A DNA stretch of 64,000 nt from NCBI RefSeq assembly GCF_000420705.1, contig NZ_ATVL01000008.1:825718-889717 (forward strand). Reading direction: 5' to 3'. Origin of the DNA: Hymenobacter norwichensis DSM 15439 (GTDB lineage: Bacteria > Bacteroidota > Bacteroidia > Cytophagales > Hymenobacteraceae). Each line of letters opens with the position of its first letter. The first letter of the stretch is position 1. This document shows positions 27,091 to 35,958 of this stretch, one piece after another. Under the pieces are notes generated by a model. That model was given only the letters and a program-made list of their open reading frames with translations, was not told the origin of the DNA and did not search any database. The position numbers and the translations under genes are program-made.

Positions 27091-28884
27091 ATGCCTAAGC
27101 CTCCTATTTATTATGTTCTGCTTGCGGGTTGCGTACTGCTGGCCCTGGGCTTGGCGCTGGCGGCCTGGCGGCGTCCCGATGCTCGGCGCCGCAGCGCACG
27201 GCTGCTGGCCGGCATTCTAGCGGCTGCAGGACTGTGGCTGACGGCCTATCCGCCGGAGCGGAGCGTGGCGGAGCCCCAGGCCGAGGCTATTCTGCTCACC
27301 ACCCACTATCAGCCCGATACGCTACGGGCCTTGCTGGCGCGCTTTGGGGCGCGTACCCGCATATGGCGCTATGCCCCGGCTACGTATTCGGCAACGCTCA
27401 ATGATACGCCCATAGTAGCTAGCTTAACGACCTTGCGGGAACAAATGCCTGCCTTGCGCCGCTTGCATGTGCTAGGCCAGGGAGTACCAGCCGCCACTTT
27501 ACCCGCTCTAGATTCGGTGCGGCTGGTGCGCCACGGCGGGTCGGCCTTCACGGGGTTTCGGGCAGCGCACTGGAACCGGCAGTTGGAACTGGGCAAGTCT
27601 CTAGTTGTTGAAGGCTACTTCGCGGGCCGTGAGACGAAGCCAACCTGGGTGCGCCTGCAAGTGGCCGGCACCCCCCGCGACTCAGTACGGCTGCCCAGCG
27701 GCCAGGGGCGGTTCCAACTACGCTACGTACCCCGCGCCGTTGGTAGGCTGGTAGCCACTGTTTCTGGGCGGCAGAATGGCCGGGAGCTAGTTACTGAGCC
27801 AGTGCCCGCCGAAGTACTGCCAACGCGGCCGTTGCGGGTGCTGCTGCTAGCTGCTACGCCTTCGTTCGAGCTAAAATTTCTGAAAAACTACTTAGCTGCT
27901 CGTCAGCACGCCGTAGCATGGCGCGTGGGCATCAGCCGAGGCCTCACCCAAACCGAGTTCAGCAACCAATCGGCCACCGACATAAGCCGCCTCACTCCTG
28001 CCTTACTGGTGCGCTACGACGTGCTGATTGCCGAAGCGGGTGTACTGGCCGCTTTGCCGGGTGCCGAGGCTCAGGCGCTACGGGCAGCGCAACGCAACGG
28101 GAACATTGGCCTTGTAGTGTTAGCCGATGTTGCCAGTTTGCCCGCTACAGTTCCTGGCCGAACTACCTTACGGCTAGTAGCGCAGAGCGGCGCTGCCGCT
28201 GCCCGGCCGCAGCGTCTAGCATGGCCTGAAGCACCGGCAGCCACAGCCTTGGTTCCCACTACTTTGGCGCTGTCGGGTACGGCGCGGCCGCTGGTAACGC
28301 TGACAGGCGCAACCCAGGCAGTGGTGGCCAGCCAGCGCAGCGGAGCCGGTAACGTAGTGGTTTCCGCATTGCTGGAAACCTACCCCTGGCTGCTGCAGAA
28401 CGCCACAGCCACTTATAGCAGCTATTGGAGTTGCCTCTTAACGGCTGCGGCGCCACCTCTAACTCCTGCGGCCTCATGGCTAATTACCGAGCCGTGGCCT
28501 CGTCCACACCTGCCCGTAGTTCTGCGCCGGACTGGCAATTTCCCTAATAAATCTCCCACAATAGCGGCGGCGGTACCAACTCAACTACCCTTGCAGCAGG
28601 ACGCCACGCTGCCGGAGTGGAGCACGGCTACGTATTGGCCCACCGCTACGGGTTGGCATCAAGTGCAGGCAACAGGGCAGCCAGCGCAGTGGCTGTACGT
28701 TTTCGGGGAGAAAGACTGGCTGGGTCCTGAAACCCAACGCTGGGAGCAAGCCACTCAACCTTGGCTAGTGGGCACCAACCAAGCCCTGCCGGCCCTGATG
28801 CGCAACGAGCCGTGGCCAGTGGCTTGGTTTTTTGTGCTGTTTGTGCTAGCAGCTGGCTTTCTGTGGCTGGAGGAAAAGCTGTAG
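27091..28884 (+). CDS. Large membrane protein of the MoxR/DUF58 cluster
   Basis: 597 residues. Spans: two near the N terminus (VLLAGCVLLALGLALAAW and LLAGILAAAGLWLTAY) and one at the C terminus (VAWFFVLFVLAAGFLWLEEK). Between them lies an extracytoplasmic region with an adhesin/Ig-like segment and a block RVLLLAATPSFELKFLKNYL that looks like the first strand and helix of a class I glutamine amidotransferase-like fold, a domain often found in this gene position. It ends the five-gene run, 21 bases after the previous gene. No enzyme activity can be claimed. Confidence 0.6.
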   Translation: MPKPPIYYVLLAGCVLLALGLALAAWRRPDARRRSARLLAGILAAAGLWLTAYPPERSVAEPQAEAILLTTHYQPDTLRALLARFGARTRIWRYAPATYSATLNDTPIVASLTTLREQMPALRRLHVLGQGVPAATLPALDSVRLVRHGGSAFTGFRAAHWNRQLELGKSLVVEGYFAGRETKPTWVRLQVAGTPRDSVRLPSGQGRFQLRYVPRAVGRLVATVSGRQNGRELVTEPVPAEVLPTRPLRVLLLAATPSFELKFLKNYLAARQHAVAWRVGISRGLTQTEFSNQSATDISRLTPALLVRYDVLIAEAGVLAALPGAEAQALRAAQRNGNIGLVVLADVASLPATVPGRTTLRLVAQSGAAAARPQRLAWPEAPAATALVPTTLALSGTARPLVTLTGATQAVVASQRSGAGNVVVSALLETYPWLLQNATATYSSYWSCLLTAAAPPLTPAASWLITEPWPRPHLPVVLRRTGNFPNKSPTIAAAVPTQLPLQQDATLPEWSTATYWPTATGWHQVQATGQPAQWLYVFGEKDWLGPETQRWEQATQPWLVGTNQALPALMRNEPWPVAWFFVLFVLAAGFLWLEEKL

Positions 28885-29424
28885 CCTAAGTTATCTGGCG
28901 CAGGGAAACGGCCAACTTACTCTGTTAACCCTCCAGTGTGCATTGCTGGCTCTGCTGCTTAATACTTAATAGCGGATGTCAGGGTGCCCGCCAAGCTGAA
29001 CAGCAATATCGTTAAGACTGCCGAGCACGTGGCCATCTATCACTACCACAAACGAGAGCACAAAGCTGTGCTCCGGCAGGTCGTGCCCCCATGTATTGTG
29101 CATAGCGGCGGGTGCCCCTTCATATTGCTCCAACAATTCCGAAAAACCCAGGCTGCGTGTAATCAAGACGAAGATTCGGGGAGAAAGACCAAGGATAGTT
29201 GCACCGCCTAACTAGCGTAGGCGTGTCTACAATATTGCATTATTAAATTTAAATACTTTGATATTCCTTGATTTCTTTTCCAACGCTACATCATCTTGCT
29301 CCTTTCACGCGCTCTGTAGGCAGTTAGGATTTACTTACCAGCATTAAACAAAAAGCCCGGACCTTATTAGATAAGGTCCGGGCTTTCGGGCAATTAGGTA
29401 GTGAGCCTGTGAAAGGCCGCCTAC
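28885..29424. other. 540-base region without a supported gene
   Basis: After the MoxR cluster both strands contain only short frames. One minus-strand frame at 28966-29166 (66 codons) looks faintly protein-like but has no recognisable family or start signal. A strong convergent hairpin closes the region (separate entry). Confidence 0.4.
29352..29386. terminator. Intrinsic terminator hairpin
   Basis: The perfect 16-bp stem AAAGCCCGGACCTTAT / ATAAGGTCCGGGCTTT has a 3-base loop. The A-run on the left gives a T-run for the minus-strand lipoprotein gene at 29425-29634, whose stop is 38 bases away. Confidence 0.85.
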
Positions 29425-29634
29425 TTACTTAACCTCGGTGGTAGCAGGAGCAGCAGCAGCCGTAGTATCAGCGGTGGCAGGAGCCATGGCCGTCGTGTCC
29501 ATAGTGGCAGGAGCTGTAGCTTCAGCAGTTGTAGCTTCGGTGGTGGCAGCACCCTCGGTAGTAGCCGGCTTCGATTCGCAAGAGGCCAGGGCTACAGCGA
29601 AAAACAGAGCGGATACTTTCAGCAGGTTGTTCAT
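29425..29634 (-). CDS. Small Ala/Thr-rich lipoprotein
   Basis: 69 residues. The signal MNNLLKVSALFFAVALASC gives a lipidated Cys at position 19. The mature chain is low-complexity, built from ATTEA, APATMDTTAM, APATADTTAA and similar blocks, with no fold expected. Such Thr/Ala linkers may coat the membrane or be substrates for O-glycosylation. It is transcribed divergently from the ECF sigma gene 134 bases away and has its own terminator. Confidence 0.7.
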   Translation of the reverse strand: MNNLLKVSALFFAVALASCESKPATTEGAATTEATTAEATAPATMDTTAMAPATADTTAAAAPATTEVK

Positions 29635-29768
29635 TTGATCGTAGGTTTGAAAAATTTTTTGTCTGAAAACGTCCTTGATACCGGACTGTTTGAAAGGTAA
29701 CCCGACAGGAAAATTTATTTTTCCGCTGGGTTACCGGGCTTCCTTCATCGTATTAATACCTAAAGTAA

Positions 29769-30353
29769 ATGGCGAAGGCCACTGCTTCTTACACCGACGA
29801 CGAGTTCGTGGCGGCTATCCGCAACGGCGACGACCGGGCCCTGGCGCAACTCTACCGGCTGCACCTGCCTATGATTTCGCACTACGTACTGCAAAACAGC
29901 GGTACCGAAGACGAAGCCAAGGACGTGTACCAGGAGGGCATCATGGTGTTCTATGAAAAGGTCCGCGACGGCTCTTTGGAGCTGAGCTGCCAGATCAAGA
30001 CCTACCTGTATGCCGTTTGCCGGCGGCTGTGGCTGAAGCGGCTCACCGAGAAAACCCGCTTCGGCGGCTCGCTCGATGACCACGAGCCCTACCTGGAAAC
30101 TGGCGCCGAAGCCGATTTGGTGGAAGCCGAAGAACGGGACCGGCGCTTTGCTACCATGAGCGAGGCGCTGGATCTAATTGGGGAGCCGTGTCGTTCACTT
30201 TTAGAAGGCTTTTACTTGCTCGACAAGTCGATGCAGCAACTCACGGCAGACTTTGGCTACACCAACGCCGACAATGCCAAAAACCAGAAGTATAAGTGCC
30301 TGGTACGGCTGAAAAAGCTCTTTTTCAGCAACTATCAGGAATCGGAAACCTAA
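29769..30353 (+). CDS. ECF-type RNA polymerase sigma factor
   Basis: 194 residues. Region 2: FVAAIRNGDDRALAQLY, then EDEAKDVYQEGIMVFYEKVR (the D-x-x-Q-E of region 2.2). Region 4: MSEALDLIGEPCRSLLEGFY, then KSMQQLTADFGYTNADNAKN and the recognition helix with QKYKCLVRLKKLF. A long basic and acidic linker separates them. It steers core polymerase to a specific promoter set, unknown here. The gene 78 bases downstream encodes a membrane protein with an anti-sigma-like N terminus, the likely cognate regulator. Confidence 0.88.
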   Translation: MAKATASYTDDEFVAAIRNGDDRALAQLYRLHLPMISHYVLQNSGTEDEAKDVYQEGIMVFYEKVRDGSLELSCQIKTYLYAVCRRLWLKRLTEKTRFGGSLDDHEPYLETGAEADLVEAEERDRRFATMSEALDLIGEPCRSLLEGFYLLDKSMQQLTADFGYTNADNAKNQKYKCLVRLKKLFFSNYQESET

Positions 30354-30431
30354 ATTTTAGAAGCAAGCCAACATGCCTTGTTTCTTTTTGAATGATACTC
30401 GTTGCGGACCTCACCCACCCGCCTTACTGCT

Positions 30432-31583
30432 ATGATGACGGAAGCTGATTACTACGCTTTATTTGATGCCTACCGGCAAGGCGAGCTGGACACCCCAGCG
30501 CGCCAAAATCTGGAGCGCCGCTTGGCTGCCGACCCGGCGCTAGCGCAGCGCTTTGCCGAGTTTGAGGACGTAAGCGGCACCTTGCGCGGCTACGGCCAGC
30601 GCCTGAACACCCGCCATAAGCTGCGCGCCATTCAGGCTGAAATAGATGCCGAGCAGGCCGTGAAGCTGGAAGGCGAAACCCTGGAAACCGGCCACCCCAC
30701 CATGCCTACGGTGCATATTTCGCGCACCGAGCAGAAGCTGCGGGAGTTTTGGCGGGGGCACCGCGCTACTATGATGGTAGCCGCATCGGTGGCCGTAATG
30801 GCTGTATTCACTACGCTGTTGGGTATTGAGTGGTGGCGCGCTTCGCAGAAGCCTTCCTTGTATGGCTACACGGTACTGCGCCGTGAGGTGGAGCGCATCA
30901 AGCGCACGCAGCGAGCTATGAACCTGGCCCTCAGAGGTCAGGAAGACCAGCCTGTTAAGGATGGCAAGTTCAGCGGTACGGGCTTCGCACTAACTGCTGA
31001 TGGCTACTTGGTTACCAGCTACCACGTTATTCAGGGAGCCGATTCGTTGCTGATTGAGGGCCGCGACAAACAGCGCTTCCGCGCCGAGCCGGTGTTCTCC
31101 GATGTGGCCCACGATTTGGCTATTCTGCGCATCAAAGACAAGGATTTCAACGGCTTCGGCCGCTTACCATATTCGTTTAAGCGCGGCACCGCCGACCTAG
31201 GCGAGAAGGTGTACACCATTGGCTACCCCCGCGAAGACTTGGTGTTCAACGACGGTTCGTTGAGCGCCCGGTCGGGCTTCGAGGGGGACTCGGCCTTCTA
31301 CCAGATCAGCATTCCGGTGAACCCCGGCAACTCGGGCGGCCCGCTGCTCGATGACCGAGGCAACCTGATTGGCGTAATCAGCGGCCGGCAGATGGACGTA
31401 CAGAGCGCCGCGTTTGCCACTAAGTCGTCGTACCTGATGCACCTTGTAGATTCGTTGTCGGCAGCGGTTGGCTCGGGTCATTCGTACACTATGCCGCGCG
31501 GCAACCAGCTGGCCGGCAACTCCCGCCCTCAGCAAATCCGCAAGCTCCAAGACTATGTGTTTGTGGTGAAAGTTTATGAGTGA
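30432..31583 (+). CDS. Membrane-anchored trypsin-like protease with anti-sigma-like N terminus
   Basis: 383 residues. Residues 1-60 (EADYYALFDAYRQGELDTPA, then LERRLAADPALAQRFAEFED) resemble the cytoplasmic part of Bacteroidota anti-sigma factors. A single span lies near residues 112-131. The periplasmic part is an HtrA/trypsin-type domain with His198 in TSYHVIQG, Asp228 in AHDLAIL and Ser301 in NPGNSGGPL; no PDZ domain follows. It sits directly after the ECF sigma gene. Regulation of the sigma factor by this protein is an inference from layout. ATG 30432 or 30435 is the start; the TTG at 30402 is not favoured. Confidence 0.8.
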   Translation: MMTEADYYALFDAYRQGELDTPARQNLERRLAADPALAQRFAEFEDVSGTLRGYGQRLNTRHKLRAIQAEIDAEQAVKLEGETLETGHPTMPTVHISRTEQKLREFWRGHRATMMVAASVAVMAVFTTLLGIEWWRASQKPSLYGYTVLRREVERIKRTQRAMNLALRGQEDQPVKDGKFSGTGFALTADGYLVTSYHVIQGADSLLIEGRDKQRFRAEPVFSDVAHDLAILRIKDKDFNGFGRLPYSFKRGTADLGEKVYTIGYPREDLVFNDGSLSARSGFEGDSAFYQISIPVNPGNSGGPLLDDRGNLIGVISGRQMDVQSAAFATKSSYLMHLVDSLSAAVGSGHSYTMPRGNQLAGNSRPQQIRKLQDYVFVVKVYE

Positions 31584-31650
31584 AACGCGGTAACAGCTAA
31601 CCTGCTCCGCCGTCGTTACCGCTGAGCGGCTAGCACTGCTACTACTATTG

Positions 31651-31683
31651 AAGCCCTGCCTGAAAAAAGGCAGGGCTTTTTTT
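31651..31683 (+). terminator. Intrinsic terminator of the sigma/protease operon
   Basis: AAGCCCTGCC pairs with GGCAGGGCTT around an 8-base loop, followed by a T7 run. The remainder of the 31584-31913 gap has no gene or repeat that I can identify. Confidence 0.9.
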
Positions 31684-31913
31684 GTTGCTACAGTTCAGCT
31701 TGATTAATCGCCATTGCAGGCCCTGATGGGCATTTTTGCAAGCCAACGCGGGCCGGAAATCGTGCTGTTTAGGCAAGGCCCAACAAGCAATTCATTAAAC
31801 TTTCACTATTTAATCAAGTCATTGGAATACAGCTTGCTATTGGGGCAAGTAATTGGTTACTTCCGGATTATTTCGCGCGCTCTTTTCCATCAACCACACT
31901 AGCTCACCCGCCT

Positions 31914-33644
31914 ATGAACCGCAGAGCTTTCCTCAGCAAACCAGCCCCGCTGGCCAAGCCGCTTACGGCGGTGCTGGCGCAACCAGCTCCCCCCTCCCCC
32001 AGCGACCTGCCAGGCGACGATGAAACCATCAGCCGGTACGCCAACAACAGGTTGCCGACGGCTGCTCGTTCCCTGGCGGGCCTAAACCCATACACCGGGG
32101 CCTGGGGCTACCCCCAGGCCGCGCATTTGCTTCGCCGCTGCCTGTTTGGGCCCACCCGCGCCGAAATCACCACGGCTGCAAGCCAAACGCTGACGCAGGT
32201 GGTCAATGGATTACTCACGGCCCCGGCCGCACCAGTTGCGCCACTCAACGTGTCGGCGACGGATACCAGCGTGCCGCAGGGCCAGACCTGGACGACGCAG
32301 CCATTCGACCAGAACTTTGAAGGCGTGCGGCGTTCCTCACTACGGGCGTGGTGGATGGGCCAGCTATTAGACCAAAGCCCTACGCTGGTGGAGAAGATGA
32401 CGCTGTTCTGGCACAACCACTTTGTGATTGAGTTAGGTGACATCAACGATGCCCGCTATGGCTACCACTACTGCACGCTACTGAGGCAGCACGCGCTGGG
32501 CAACATCAGGCAGCTTACTGAGGATATTACTGTGGCTCCGGCCATGCTGCGCTACTTGAACGGCAATCAAAGCACGGCCACGGCACCCAACGAAAACTAC
32601 GGCCGGGAGCTGCTAGAGCTGTTTACAGTAGGCAAAGGTCCGCTTATCGGGCCGGGCAACTACACCACTTACACCGAAGCCGATGTGCAGGCTGCCGCCA
32701 AGGTGCTAACCGGCTGGCGCGATAATGCCACCACCATTGCCGGCTACTACACCGCTTCGCGCCACAATACTACCACCAAGCAGTTCAGCGCGGCTTTTCA
32801 GAACGCCACCATCAGCAACCTCGGCGACCAGGAATACAAATCCCTCATCAACCTGATTTTCGCGCAGCAGGCCACTGCCGAGTTCCTGTGCCGCAAGCTT
32901 TACCGCTGGTTTGTGTACTATGTGATTGACGCCACCACCGAAGCGCAGGTGATTCAGCCGCTGGCCCAACTGCTGATTACCAACAACTATAATGTGGCAC
33001 CGGTGCTGAGGGTACTGCTCTCGAGTGAGCATTTCTTTGACGCCGTGAACATGGGCTGCGTGATTAAAAGCCCTCTTGATTTCACAGTGGGCACCTGCCG
33101 ACAGCTGCAAATGGTGTTTCCAGCGGCCAGCAACCTAGTGGCGCAGTACGGCATGTGGGACTACCTGAACAGCGTCACGAATGTGCAGCAGCAGTACCTC
33201 GGCGACCCGCCCAACGTGGCCGGCTGGGCCGCTTACTGGCAGACGCCGCAGTATTACGAAATGTGGATCAACGCCGTGACGCTGCCCCGCCGCAACCAAC
33301 TCACCGACCTGTTTATCAGCACCAACGGCTACACCCGCAACAGCGCCAACATCAAGATCAAGCCCGTGGAGCTGGTACTTACGCTGCCGCCCGCCACGGC
33401 TTCCGACCCCAACCTGCTGATTGCCGAGCTAGCCAAGCTGTTGCTGCCCATCCCATTGACGGCCAACCAGCTCACCTACCTCAACGACATCCTGCTGCCC
33501 GGCCTACCTGATTTCGAGTGGACCGTGGAATGGCAGGAGTACCTGGCGGCGCCCAACAACACGGCCAAGAAAACGGCCGTCGAAACCAAGCTACGCGCCC
33601 TGCTGCGCGCCATGATGGGCCTGGCCGAATATCATTTGTCTTAA
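31914..33644 (+). CDS. DUF1800 family protein
   Basis: 576 residues. Signature blocks: HLLRRCLFGPTRAEI, WWMGQLLDQSPTLVEKMTLFWHNHFV, NYGRELLELFTVG, EADVQAAAKVLTGWR and LNSVTNVQQQYLGDPPNVAGW. The WHNHF and NYGRELLELF motifs are the most conserved of the family, whose biochemical role is unsettled. The start at 31914 (MNRRAFLSKPAP) may be a short twin-arginine-like N terminus. It is always met next to a DUF1501 gene, as here, so the pair probably acts together in the cell envelope. Confidence 0.88.
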   Translation: MNRRAFLSKPAPLAKPLTAVLAQPAPPSPSDLPGDDETISRYANNRLPTAARSLAGLNPYTGAWGYPQAAHLLRRCLFGPTRAEITTAASQTLTQVVNGLLTAPAAPVAPLNVSATDTSVPQGQTWTTQPFDQNFEGVRRSSLRAWWMGQLLDQSPTLVEKMTLFWHNHFVIELGDINDARYGYHYCTLLRQHALGNIRQLTEDITVAPAMLRYLNGNQSTATAPNENYGRELLELFTVGKGPLIGPGNYTTYTEADVQAAAKVLTGWRDNATTIAGYYTASRHNTTTKQFSAAFQNATISNLGDQEYKSLINLIFAQQATAEFLCRKLYRWFVYYVIDATTEAQVIQPLAQLLITNNYNVAPVLRVLLSSEHFFDAVNMGCVIKSPLDFTVGTCRQLQMVFPAASNLVAQYGMWDYLNSVTNVQQQYLGDPPNVAGWAAYWQTPQYYEMWINAVTLPRRNQLTDLFISTNGYTRNSANIKIKPVELVLTLPPATASDPNLLIAELAKLLLPIPLTANQLTYLNDILLPGLPDFEWTVEWQEYLAAPNNTAKKTAVETKLRALLRAMMGLAEYHLS

Positions 33645-33650
33645 TGTACA

Positions 33651-33750
33651 AGCTGTTAGCTATTGGCTGCTAGCTGTTGGCTGTCGTTGCCTGATTGGCG
33701 CCGACGCGGCAGTTTTCAGCTAACAGCTAATGGCTAACAGCTAATAGCTT
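33651..33750. repeat. Heptamer-array palindrome, locus 2
   Basis: Left arm: five 7-base units (AGCTGTT, AGCTATT, GGCTGCT, AGCTGTT, GGCTGTC; 33651-33685). Right arm: AGCTAAC, AGCTAAT, GGCTAAC, AGCTAAT, AGCTT (33718-33750), the inverse. The 32-base core is GC-rich. It fills nearly the whole gap between DUF1800 and DUF1501 and ends 4 bases before the DUF1501 start codon. Confidence 0.85.
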
Positions 33751-33754
33751 CATC

Positions 33755-35341
33755 ATGAAACGCAGACAATTCCTTCAGACTACGGCCGCTGCTACCGTAT
33801 TGCCTACCCTGCTGGGCGGCTTGCCCATTGGGGCTTACGGGTTTTCGCCCGAGCTTTTTGATATCACCGGAGGCGCCACCCAAACCGACCGGGTACTGGT
33901 GCTGATTCAGCTGAATGGCGGCAATGACGGGCTGAACATGATTATCCCCACCGACCAGTATTCGGCCCTAATGAATGCGCGGGCCGATATTGCCATTCCG
34001 CAGGCGCAAGTGCTGCCGTTGAGCGCCACCACGGGCATTCACCCAGCCATGGCCGGCGTGAAAAACCTGTTCGACAACGGCAAAATTGGGGTGGTACAAG
34101 GCGTGGGCTACCCGAATGCCAATTACTCGCATTTCCGCGCCACCGACATCTGGACTTCGGGCTCCGATTCCAACGTGACCATCACCTCGGGCTGGGCCGG
34201 GCGGTACCTCAACGGCGAGTATGCCAACTACCCCACCGGCTACCCCAGCGCCGCCAACCCCGACCCGCTGGCCATCAGTATTGGCTCGGTGGTAAGCAAC
34301 TGTGTGCAGGGACCTAGCGTGAACATGGGCATGGCCATTGCCAGCACCACGTCGTTCTATCAGCTGCTTTCTGGTGGCGTAGATGCGGCTCCGAACACGC
34401 CCGCCGGCCACGAGCTGACTTTTATCCGGCAGGTTATTTCGCAGACCCAGGTGTACACCACCACCATTCAAGCCGCCGCGGGCCGGGCCACCAACCTCTC
34501 GCCGCTCTATCCCGCTGCCGGCCAGAATAGCCTCTCCGACCAGCTTAAGATTGTGGCGCAATTGGTAGCAGGCGGCCTCCAGACGCGCATTTATGTGTGC
34601 AACCTTGGTGGCTTCGATACGCATTCCAACCAAGTACCCACTACCGGTAGCACCACCACGGGTACGCACGCCACGCTGCTCGGCAAAATCTCGCAGGCGC
34701 TGGAAGCCTTCCAGGACGATTTGCGCCGTTTGAATGTGCAAGACCGGGTGGTGGGCATGACTTTCTCGGAGTTTGGCCGCCGCATCAAAGCCAACGCCAG
34801 CAAAGGCACCGACCATGGCGCGGCGGCACCACTCATTGTGTTTGGTACGAGCGTGAACCCAGTGCTGCACGGCACCAACCCGGTGCTGCCCGCCAACGCC
34901 GGCGTCAACGACCAAGTGGCTATGCAGTTCGACTTTCGGGCGGTGTACGCCAGCTTGCTGAAAGATTGGTTCCGGGTGCCGCAGGCTACTTTGAACGCAC
35001 TGCTGCCTTCCACCAACAGTCCGTTTCCCTACATGCAAATCATTCGGCCAGCGGTGGTGAACGGCACGGCTTCGGCGGCCGCTACCAATGTGGCCAGCTT
35101 TAGCGTATACCCCAACCCCGTCCGGGACCGGGCCACGGTGGAGTTTAGCTCGGAAGGCGGCCACGTGCAGGTGCTGCTCTACGACAGCTTGGGCCGCGAA
35201 GTAGTGCGCCTCCTTGACCGGCCCATGCCCCGCGGCCTGCGCCAGATTCCGCTGGATGCTACGAGGTTAGCGACGGGTTCTTACTACTGCCACGTGCAGG
35301 AAGGCTCCCGCGTTAGTTCCCGGCTGGTGGTGGTGGAGTAG
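33755..35341 (+). CDS. DUF1501 protein with Tat signal and T9SS sorting domain
   Basis: 528 residues. The N terminus MKRRQFLQTTAAATVLPTLL has the RRxFL twin-arginine motif. The DUF1501 domain (sulfatase/phosphatase-like fold) shows LIQLNGGNDGLNMIIPTDQY, QGVGYPNANYSHFRATDIW, LGGFDTHSNQ and FSEFGRRIKANASKGTDHG. About the last 75 residues (FSVYPNPVRDRATVEFSSEG and on, ending SSRLVVVE) form a type A T9SS sorting domain. Use of Tat for the inner membrane and T9SS for the outer is implied. The upstream DUF1800 gene is its usual partner. Confidence 0.9.
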   Translation: MKRRQFLQTTAAATVLPTLLGGLPIGAYGFSPELFDITGGATQTDRVLVLIQLNGGNDGLNMIIPTDQYSALMNARADIAIPQAQVLPLSATTGIHPAMAGVKNLFDNGKIGVVQGVGYPNANYSHFRATDIWTSGSDSNVTITSGWAGRYLNGEYANYPTGYPSAANPDPLAISIGSVVSNCVQGPSVNMGMAIASTTSFYQLLSGGVDAAPNTPAGHELTFIRQVISQTQVYTTTIQAAAGRATNLSPLYPAAGQNSLSDQLKIVAQLVAGGLQTRIYVCNLGGFDTHSNQVPTTGSTTTGTHATLLGKISQALEAFQDDLRRLNVQDRVVGMTFSEFGRRIKANASKGTDHGAAAPLIVFGTSVNPVLHGTNPVLPANAGVNDQVAMQFDFRAVYASLLKDWFRVPQATLNALLPSTNSPFPYMQIIRPAVVNGTASAAATNVASFSVYPNPVRDRATVEFSSEGGHVQVLLYDSLGREVVRLLDRPMPRGLRQIPLDATRLATGSYYCHVQEGSRVSSRLVVVE

Positions 35342-35586
35342 CCAGGTATTATCAATGGGGTTGCCCCAGTCAGCAAACGAAGCTATAAGAAGGACAACGG
35401 CGCTTTTGATTGGAAAGCTACCGTTGGCCTTTAGTGCCTCTAGCGCGGAGCTACGAGCTTTTTTGTTGAATTTCTCTGGAAAAAAGCAGCCCGACAGGCA
35501 GCCCCGCTCTTGCTTTCTGCGTACACGCCTTCCGATGGCCCTGCCATTCGCAATGCCAACCGTACACCTGCTACTTCAACTCCACG

Positions 35587-35883
35587 ATGGACAATCAACT
35601 AGAGAAACAAATCGACAAAATTCTGCCAGAAGACATTTCGCGCACTCTGGAAAGCGCCTACCACGTTGTTTTCCAGGGCGACTATGACCACGTAGACGAC
35701 CTGCTGAAGCACGGCGGCATCCTGATTCGCAAGGCAGCCCAACGCTTCACTTCCACGCAAATGATCCTAGGCATTGCTGCTATTGCTGCCGTAGCCGTAG
35801 TGGTGGTAAGCCGCGCTGCTGCCTCCGACGATGAAGGCGAAGCTACCGATGCTTCGGAGCCAAAGCTCAGCAAAGCCGAGTAA
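35587..35883 (+). CDS. Small single-span membrane protein
   Basis: 98 residues. An amphipathic N-terminal half (IDKILPEDISRTLESAYHVV) precedes a hydrophobic segment (MILGIAAIAAVAVVVVSRAA, about residues 59-78) and an acidic tail (DDEGEATDASEPK). No family recognised. A terminator follows 22 bases after the stop. The frame 35355-35687 that overlaps it in another phase is not supported. Confidence 0.65.
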   Translation: MDNQLEKQIDKILPEDISRTLESAYHVVFQGDYDHVDDLLKHGGILIRKAAQRFTSTQMILGIAAIAAVAVVVVSRAAASDDEGEATDASEPKLSKAE

Positions 35884-35904
35884 GCACATTCTTATAGCAC
35901 ACAA

Positions 35905-35940
35905 AAAAGCCCCGCCTGAACGTGTTCAAGCGGGGCTTTT
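35905..35940. terminator. Bidirectional intrinsic terminator
   Basis: AAAAGCCCCGC (35905-35915) pairs with GCGGGGCTTTT (35930-35940) between the convergent small membrane gene and the SRAP gene; A- and T-runs serve both strands. Confidence 0.88.
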
Positions 35941-35958
35941 GTATGGTCGGTACTTACA

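Noticed and set aside
28966..29166. A 66-codon minus-strand frame in the gap after the MoxR cluster
   Set aside because: No homologue recognised, no promoter or ribosome site; could be a remnant but cannot be supported.
33968..35164. A long frame antisense to DUF1501
   Set aside because: No family or start signal; an effect of codon bias in the real gene.
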